Below, in pieces: positions 1-3,301 of a stretch of DNA of 5,555 bases. The stretch lies in the NCBI GenBank assembly GCA_022798855.1, contig JAAWNI010000148.1, forward strand, positions 1-5,555, read 5' to 3'. Under the pieces are notes generated by a model. It was not told the DNA's origin and made no database searches. It saw only the letters and a program-made list of their open reading frames with translations. Within the stretch, counting starts at the first letter, position 1, and every line of letters starts with the position of its first letter. This DNA comes from Lawsonibacter sp. GTDB taxonomy: Bacteria; Bacillota; Clostridia; Oscillospirales; Oscillospiraceae. The translations under genes and the position numbers were made by a program.

Positions 1-8
1 TTTTATAA

Positions 9-85
9 TGGTAGCGGCAACTGGATTTGAACCAGTGACACCGCGGGTATGAACCGCGTGCTCTAGCCAACTGAGCTATGCCGCC
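9..85 (-). tRNA. tRNA-Met (CAT), elongator
   Basis: Read on the minus strand this is a complete 77-base cloverleaf with an encoded CCA end. The acceptor arm GGCGGCA pairs with TGCCGCT, giving one G-U pair at the end. The D arm is GCTC/GAGC, the anticodon arm CGCGG/CCGCG closes a TTCATAC loop with anticodon CAT, and the T arm is ACTGG/CCAGT around TTCAAAT. The 1:72 position is a G-U pair rather than the unpaired base of bacterial initiators, and the anticodon stem lacks the three consecutive G-C pairs of tRNA-fMet. The elongator methionine species is therefore the best reading. A tRNA-Ile2 with lysidine at the CAT wobble base cannot be wholly excluded, but the acceptor sequence is typical of elongator Met. 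Confidence 0.95.
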
Positions 86-115
86 GTGTCACGCCCCTCA
101 AGCAGGGCAAGGGTT

Positions 116-144
116 AGTATAGCGGATTCGGCCGCGGTTGTCAA
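116..144 (-). promoter_or_regulatory. Housekeeping sigma promoter of tRNA-Met
   Basis: On the minus strand a perfect -35 TTGACA (139-144) is separated by exactly 17 bases from a -10 TATACT (116-121). An A/T tract immediately upstream (147-166) looks like an UP element. Transcription would begin near 109, leaving a leader of about 24 bases before the mature tRNA. A strong sigma-70/sigma-A promoter of this kind is usual for stable RNA genes. Confidence 0.88.
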
Positions 145-251
145 CAGTTTTTTTAAAAAATTTTCTATTTTCGCAGGAAGAAATTTGAAGGGCGGAAGGC
201 CTCGAGGCGCGGCAAAGGGCGGGGCAGTTTATTTTCCCAACGCAAAGAAAC

Positions 252-288
252 GTAAAAACACCTTGTGTCCGTTGCGGCACAAGGCGTT
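252..288 (-). terminator. Intrinsic terminator of the serine recombinase gene
   Basis: On the minus strand CCTTGTG (278-284) pairs with CACAAGG (261-267), with an inner CCG/CGG extension around a short loop. The stem is followed by a TTTTT run (254-258). It lies 37 bases after the recombinase stop codon and separates that gene from the tRNA promoter. The plus-strand reading also has T-rich sequence after it, so some bidirectional function is possible. Confidence 0.8.
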
Positions 289-324
289 CTTTCTATTCTG
301 AACCAATAAAAGCCATGCTGTCTT

Positions 325-942
325 TCAATTTTCAAGCCCCTGGCTGGCACCCCATTCGGTCGCCCGGCGGGTGAAGGTCTTCCGGGAGATGCCCAGCATT
401 TTTCCGGCGTAGGTGGCGGTGACATATCCTTGCCACCAGTCTTTGGCCAAGTCCTCAAAGCCCTCCGGCATAGGGATGCGGGCGGGGCCGAACCGGACCC
501 CCCGCTCCAGCGCCGCGGCGATGCCCTCCGCCTGACGCTGGTGGATTAGCTCCCGCTCTGTCTGGGCCACATAGCTCAAAAGCTGGAGCACGATGTCGGC
601 CACCAGCGTCCCGGTCAGATCCCGGCCCTCCCGGGTGTCCAGCAGGGGCATGTCCAGCACAACGATCGCGGCCCCCCGGGTCTTGGTGATGTAGGCCCAC
701 TGCTCCAGAATTTCCCTATAATTCCGCCCCAGCCTGTCGATGCTCTGGACCACAAGCACATCCCCCGTCCGGAGGGCCTGGGCCAGCGCCTGATACAGAG
801 GCCGGTCGAAGTTTTTTCCCGACTGCTTTTCCACTGTAATGTGCTCCGCCGCCACGCCGAATTCCTGCAAAGCGGCCATCTGGCGGTCCTCTTTCTGCCC
901 CCGCGTGGACACGCGGGCATAACCATACATAACACCTGACAT
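325..942 (-). CDS. Small serine recombinase (resolvase/invertase family)
   Basis: This is a 205-residue site-specific DNA recombinase of the resolvase/Hin type, which cuts and rejoins DNA through a phosphoserine link. The N-terminal catalytic domain (about residues 5-140) has YARVST with the nucleophile Ser12 and Arg10, and the conserved IDRLGRN block with Arg70 and Arg73. The long E-helix is at about 117-148. The C-terminal part (about 163-205) contains a Hin-like helix-turn-helix, visible as YAGKMLGISRKTFTRRA. Length is normal for the family (180-210). The start at 942 is preferred to an upstream in-frame ATG because AGAGAGGAG lies 7 bases before it and homology begins right after. It is transcribed away from the TnpB-like gene and ends in its own terminator. 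It is not an IS607 transposase, which has an N-terminal MerR-type domain. Whether it acts as a resolvase, an invertase or a mobility protein is not clear; nearby dyads and a flagellin make DNA inversion worth testing. Confidence 0.93.
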   Translation of the reverse strand: MSGVMYGYARVSTRGQKEDRQMAALQEFGVAAEHITVEKQSGKNFDRPLYQALAQALRTGDVLVVQSIDRLGRNYREILEQWAYITKTRGAAIVVLDMPLLDTREGRDLTGTLVADIVLQLLSYVAQTERELIHQRQAEGIAAALERGVRFGPARIPMPEGFEDLAKDWWQGYVTATYAGKMLGISRKTFTRRATEWGASQGLEN

Positions 943-949
943 CCCATTT

Positions 950-958
950 CTCCTCTCT
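950..958 (-). promoter_or_regulatory. Ribosome binding site that fixes the recombinase start
   Basis: AGAGAGGAG on the minus strand ends 7 bases before the ATG at 942-940. It decides in favour of this start over the upstream in-frame ATG codons near 1017, which would add 25 residues unlike the family. Confidence 0.8.
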
Positions 959-978
959 ATATTTTGGGGAATGTTGAT

Positions 979-984
979 ATTATA
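979..984 (-). promoter_or_regulatory. Possible -10 element of the serine recombinase promoter
   Basis: A perfect TATAAT lies on the minus strand about 37 bases upstream of the recombinase start codon. No good -35 hexamer is seen at 16-18 bases (GTCCCG at 17). If it is real, the promoter is weak or needs an activator. Confidence 0.4.
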
Positions 985-1083
985 AAGGTGTTTTGGCACG
1001 TCGGGACCCACCATCACGGATTTTTTGTCGAAAAATGTTCGGAAATTCTCCCGTCATCCATGAGTTCGGGGGCTCATAGAAGC

Positions 1084-1124
1084 AAAAACGCGGTCAGATT
1101 GTATACAACCTGGCCGCGTCTTTT
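1084..1124. terminator. Terminator-like hairpin, possibly bidirectional, containing dyad copy 1
   Basis: Bases 1088-1101 pair with 1106-1119. ACGCGGTCAG pairs with CTGGCCGCGT with one G-U wobble, then comes an A-C mismatch and TTG/CAA, around a TATA tetraloop. The plus strand continues with CTTTTT and the minus strand with TTTTT, so either direction could terminate. It is odd because no gene that needs terminating ends on either side: the recombinase starts to the left and the TnpB-like gene starts to the right. It may be the end of an unannotated small RNA or antisense transcript, or the dyad may serve mainly as a protein binding site. Confidence 0.55.
1092..1115. repeat. 24-bp imperfect palindrome, copy 1
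   Basis: The palindrome has half-sites close to GGCCAGGTTGTA and its complement, with two mismatched pairs and TTGTATACAA at the centre. It matches copy 2 (1218-1241) at 20 of 24 positions. The centres lie at 1103.5 and 1229.5, 126 bp apart, which is 12 turns of B-DNA. Candidate roles are crossover or accessory sites of the adjacent serine recombinase, or an operator for a dimeric regulator; a TTGTATACAA core is also seen in GntR-type operators. Confidence 0.6.
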
Positions 1125-1217
1125 TCGCCTGCTCAGTATTACATATCGGCAGACTTTCTCAATACTTTAGGCCTGAATCAGAAAAATTTTAACGAGTTTT
1201 CTGGGGCTGTCCCACCT

Positions 1218-1241
1218 GGCCAAGTTGTATAGAACCTGGCC
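1218..1241. repeat. 24-bp imperfect palindrome, copy 2, overlapping a possible -10 box
   Basis: This is the second copy of the dyad, again with only two mismatched pairs. It contains TATAGA (1228-1233), which could be the -10 of the TnpB-like gene, so a protein bound here would block that promoter. The right arm abuts the GGAGGG ribosome binding site at 1242. A third CCTGGCC lies at its left flank (1215-1221). Confidence 0.6.
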
Positions 1242-1259
1242 GGAGGGGGTGGGCCGGAA

Positions 1260-2399
1260 ATGGCGGGAAAAGCCAGCCGTGCTGAGGGGCAGGTCATCCA
1301 ATACACCACCATCAAGGCCCGGCTCTACCCCACCCCGGCCCAGGCGGAGCTGTTTGAAAAAACCTTTGGCTGCTGCCGCTACCTCTGGAACCAGATGCTC
1401 GCTGACGAGCAGCGGTTCTACTGGGAGACGGGGGCCCACTTCATCCCCACCCCGGCCAAGTACAAGAAGGGCGCGCCCTTCCTGACGGAGGTCGACAACC
1501 AGGCCCTTATCCAGGAGCACAACAGGCTGTCGCAGGCCTTCCGCCAGTTCTTCAAAAACCCGGAGTCCTTTCGGCACCCCAACTTCAAGCGCAAGAAGGA
1601 CGACCGGGACTCCTTCACCGCCTGCAACCACGTGTTTGAGTCCGGCCCCACCATCTACACCACCAGGGACGGCATCCGCATGACAAAGGCCGGGATCGTG
1701 AAGGCGAAATTCCCCCGCCGTCCCCAGAACGGGTGGCGGCTGAAACGGATCACCGTGGAGAAGACCCGCACCGGCAAATATTACTGCTGTATTTTATATC
1801 AGTATACGGTCCAAAGGCCGGCGGCAGCCATCCCCACGCCGGAGACTACCCTGGGGCTGAAACACTCCCCGCTCCACTTCTCGGTGGACGACGCCGGCCG
1901 CATGGCCGACCCACCCCGCTGGCTGAGCCAGTCCCAGGAGAAGCTGGGCCGCATACAAAAAAAGCTGTCCCGGATGGAGCCCGGCTCCAAAAACTACCAG
2001 GAAGCGGTACAGAAGTACCGGCTGATCCACGAACGCATCGCCAACCAGCGGCGCGACTTCCTCCACAAGGAATCCCGGCGGATAGCCAACGCTTGGGATG
2101 CCGTGTGCCTGAGGGACGACCCGCTGGACGAGATGGCGCTGGGGGAGGGCTCCGGCTTCGGGATGTTCCGGGAGCTGCTGCGCTACAAGCTGGAGCGCCA
2201 GGGCAAGCCCCTGATTCTGGTGGACCGGTACACCCCCACCACCCGGACCTGCTCCGCCTGCGGACAGGCGCTGGACAGCGTTCCAAGCAGGACCTGGGCA
2301 TGCCCCGGGTGCGGCGCGGTCCACGACCGGGAGGTCAACGCCGCGAAAAACATCAAATTGGAAGGTTTGGCGCATTTACCAACCGCGGGCCCAGCGTAA
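1260..2399 (+). CDS. TnpB-like protein with all RuvC catalytic acids lost (TldR-like)
   Basis: This 379-residue IS200/IS605 TnpB (OrfB) homologue has the usual N-terminal domain: KARLYPTPAQ near 19-28, then GCCRYLWN near 37-44. The linker region is at about 60-195 and the RuvC fold at about 196-365. A zinc ribbon is formed by Cys331, Cys334, Cys348 and Cys351. In the clostridial family RuvC-I reads GLDYS; here it is GLKHS, so Asp is Lys201. RuvC-II VCIEDLN is VCLRDDP, so Glu is Arg285. RuvC-III HDRDINAA is HDREVNAA, so Asp is Glu358. The fold and ribbon look intact, with no frameshift, so the protein probably binds RNA and DNA but does not cut. This is the signature of TldR, an RNA-guided repressor. 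Its link to csrA and flagellin supports a role in flagellar control. ATG 1260 is the only plausible start because an in-frame TAG lies at 1230-1232; GGAGGG (1242-1247) is a slightly distant RBS. No tnpA transposase is present. The alternative is a decaying transposon gene, which the clean frame argues against. Confidence 0.88.
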   Translation: MAGKASRAEGQVIQYTTIKARLYPTPAQAELFEKTFGCCRYLWNQMLADEQRFYWETGAHFIPTPAKYKKGAPFLTEVDNQALIQEHNRLSQAFRQFFKNPESFRHPNFKRKKDDRDSFTACNHVFESGPTIYTTRDGIRMTKAGIVKAKFPRRPQNGWRLKRITVEKTRTGKYYCCILYQYTVQRPAAAIPTPETTLGLKHSPLHFSVDDAGRMADPPRWLSQSQEKLGRIQKKLSRMEPGSKNYQEAVQKYRLIHERIANQRRDFLHKESRRIANAWDAVCLRDDPLDEMALGEGSGFGMFRELLRYKLERQGKPLILVDRYTPTTRTCSACGQALDSVPSRTWACPGCGAVHDREVNAAKNIKLEGLAHLPTAGPA

Positions 2400-2400
2400 G

Positions 2401-2660
2401 CGGGCCGCAGTTGGAGGGGAAGAGCAAGGGAATGAAATGAGGGATGCCCGCAGGGCGCCCCAAATGGAATGGACTTTGCAACGACGAGCCGGTCGGGACG
2501 CCGGTGGGCGCCCGTGCTCTGTCTGGGGAGCGTTGAGCGAAACGGAATACAGGTTTGATTCCGCTTCCCTCAGCGTTTTCCAGACCGGAAGGCGGGAAAC
2601 GAGAGGGCGCTGCGCGCGCCTGAAAGCCCTGCGGGGCTGTCCACAATATTATGACAATGA
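2401..2660 (+). ncRNA. Candidate guide (omega) RNA 3' of the TnpB-like gene
   Basis: TnpB and TldR use an RNA made from the 3' end of their own gene and the following sequence, with the guide at its 3' tip. The 307 bases between this gene and csrA are folded far more than coding DNA would be. GGGCGCCC at 2453-2460 can pair with its identical self-complementary copy at 2506-2513. GTCTGG (2521-2526) pairs with CCAGAC (2580-2585) and continues through CGTTGAG/CTCAGCG into a 17-bp arm capped by CGGAAT/ATTCCG (2543-2563). A GGCGC/GCGCC hairpin (2606-2620) and AGCCC/GGGCT (2625-2638) follow. The sequence then becomes A/T-rich (2643-2664), a plausible guide. No T-run terminator is seen before csrA, so the RNA may be processed from a tldR-csrA transcript. 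Boundaries are estimates, and the scaffold could begin inside the coding sequence. Confidence 0.62.
2521..2585 (+). other. Long hairpin within the candidate guide RNA
   Basis: Bases 2521-2537 pair with 2569-2585 without gaps: GTCTGG/CCAGAC, then GGAG/TTTT with wobbles, then CGTTGAG/CTCAGCG. After a small internal loop GAA/TTC and CGGAAT/ATTCCG close a 9-base loop (2549-2557). About 26 pairs over 65 bases make this the strongest RNA fold in the window. Confidence 0.75.
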
Positions 2661-2665
2661 TAATC

Positions 2666-2700
2666 CGGCGTGAAGGACCGCGCCGGGACGCCGTAAGGAG
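2666..2700 (+). promoter_or_regulatory. csrA leader: hairpin with GGA motifs and RBS
   Basis: CGGCGT (2666-2671) pairs with ACGCCG (2688-2693). The loop contains GGA (2675-2677), and a second GGA (2686-2688) lies at the base of the stem. The RBS AAGGAG (2695-2700) sits 6 bases before the ATG and is a third GGA. CsrA proteins bind GGA in loops, so feedback on its own translation is possible, but this is inference. Confidence 0.45.
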
Positions 2701-2706
2701 AACGCT

Positions 2707-3087
2707 ATGCTGAAACTCACCCTGCTCCCAGATGAGTACCTGACCGTCAACGGAGACATTGTCGTCCAGCTGCTCCGGGTGGCCGGAGGGCGGGCCGATG
2801 TGGCCGTGGAGGCCCCCCGGGAGATGCCCATTGTCCGGGGGGCGGTGCTGGAGCGGAGCGGCGGGCAGCGTCCGGCCTGTCTGGCCCCGCCGCCCAAAAA
2901 GAAGCCCCGGTACTACCGCGACCAGGTCTTTCGTTGGAACGACGACCGGGAGCGGGCTGTCCGGGCCATGAAGCGGGTCTTTGACCGGCTGGAGGAACAG
3001 GGCTCCGTTGAGGAAGCCAAGGTCCTCCGCACCCAGCTGGACCGGATTATCCCCGCCTTCTGGGAGGACGATCTGGCGGAACGCTGA
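2707..3087 (+). CDS. csrA: CsrA-like translational regulator with C-terminal extension
   Basis: This 126-residue protein has an N-terminal half (1-52) that follows the CsrA pattern: MLxLT, a GD turn at 16-17, a beta strand with VxVEAPRE near 32-39, and Arg44 after PIV. CsrA dimers bind GGA motifs in mRNA leaders and block translation; in Firmicutes the main target is flagellin mRNA, countered by FliW. Leu4, Ala36-Pro37 and Arg44 are kept, but the usual basic residues at 6 and 7 are Leu-Leu here, so RNA affinity or specificity may differ. Typical CsrA has 55-75 residues; this one carries about 74 more, with a PPPKKKPR linker (61-68) and a charged helical tail ending WEDDLAER. The tail has a faint resemblance to UVR-type helical hairpins; I do not recognise it as FliW. 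RBS AAGGAG lies 6 bases upstream. The gene lies between the candidate guide RNA and flagellin, 211 bases before fliC. No fliW is seen. Confidence 0.72.
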   Translation: MLKLTLLPDEYLTVNGDIVVQLLRVAGGRADVAVEAPREMPIVRGAVLERSGGQRPACLAPPPKKKPRYYRDQVFRWNDDRERAVRAMKRVFDRLEEQGSVEEAKVLRTQLDRIIPAFWEDDLAER

Positions 3088-3094
3088 AACCCCC

Positions 3095-3124
3095 GCCCTC
3101 CTGCCCCGCTGCGGCGGAGAGGGC
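3095..3124 (+). other. Hairpin just after csrA
   Basis: GCCCTC (3095-3100) pairs with GAGGGC (3119-3124), with CCG/CGG (3106-3114) inside. It starts 8 bases after the csrA stop. There is no T-run, so it is not a standard terminator. It may stabilise or attenuate a csrA-fliC transcript. A second perfect hairpin, CCGGTT/AACCGG with a GCGCG loop, follows at 3143-3159. Confidence 0.45.
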
Positions 3125-3200
3125 CGCTGAAAATGGTTTCACCCGGTTGCGCGAACCGGCTGAAATATAAGTTCCTGCGCTGCGCCCCGGCAGTCCGGCC

Positions 3201-3291
3201 GGATACCGAAGGCCAGCGCCGCCCCCGTGCTGAGGAAAGGAGTCCCCGGCACAACGGACCGCACTGCCCCAAACATTTTATTGAAAGGAAG
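3201..3291 (+). promoter_or_regulatory. Flagellin leader with five GGA motifs (candidate CsrA sites)
   Basis: GGA occurs at 3201, 3233, 3239, 3256 and 3287; the last is the Shine-Dalgarno itself. The 3251-3258 copy reads ACAACGGA, close to the ACARGGA core that CsrA prefers. Paired GGA sites, one over the ribosome binding site, are how CsrA represses flagellin translation in Bacillus subtilis. The csrA-like gene directly upstream makes the same logic likely here. Confidence 0.55.
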
Positions 3292-3301
3292 CATTAAAAT
3301 G
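3274..3301 (+). promoter_or_regulatory. Hairpin sequestering the flagellin RBS and start codon
   Basis: CATTTTA (3274-3280) is the exact reverse complement of TAAAATG (3295-3301), which contains the ATG. After one T-T mismatch, TG/CA extends the stem. The 8-base loop is AAAGGAAG (3284-3291), the Shine-Dalgarno. A GGA in a hairpin loop at the ribosome binding site is the classic CsrA target shape. Confidence 0.68.

Larger units (their letters stand above)
943..1259. other. Divergent intergenic region between recombinase and TnpB-like gene
   Basis: These 317 bases hold no convincing coding sequence. From left to right they contain the recombinase RBS and a TATAAT. A short AT hairpin (1020-1036) follows, then a dyad ATGAG/CTCAT (1060-1077). 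A terminator-like long hairpin covers 1084-1124, then an A/T-rich stretch (about 1135-1200) and a second 24-bp dyad (1218-1241) just before the TnpB-like gene. The region presumably carries the promoters of both divergent genes, but no plus-strand promoter close to consensus is visible. The best candidate is TATAGA at 1228-1233 inside the second dyad, with no clear -35. Confidence 0.6.

Noticed and set aside
9..85. tRNA gene as the attachment site of an element covering the rest of the window
   Set aside because: Integrases usually use the tRNA 3' end, which faces the left edge here. No repeat of that end was found to the right.
325..2399. Recombinase plus TnpB-like gene as an intact IS607-type transposon
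   Set aside because: IS607 TnpA has an N-terminal MerR-type domain, whereas this recombinase has a C-terminal helix-turn-helix like Hin. The genes are divergent and the TnpB is catalytically dead.
2601..2608. GAGAGGGC shared with 3117-3124 in the csrA-fliC spacer, as a guide-target pair
   Set aside because: Only eight contiguous bases in GC-rich sequence; the second copy is part of a local hairpin arm and not at a visible promoter.
2437..2673. 78-codon plus-strand frame with a fair RBS in the guide-RNA region
   Set aside because: The product is basic and low in complexity with no recognisable domain, and it overlaps extensive RNA pairing. It may be a relic of the longer C-terminal tail of transposon TnpB proteins, in another frame.
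3166..3203. Possible sigma-28 promoter for flagellin (ATAAGTTC with GCCGGATA downstream)
   Set aside because: The -35 part is fair but spacing and the -10 do not fit the GCCGATAA consensus, so I could not support it.
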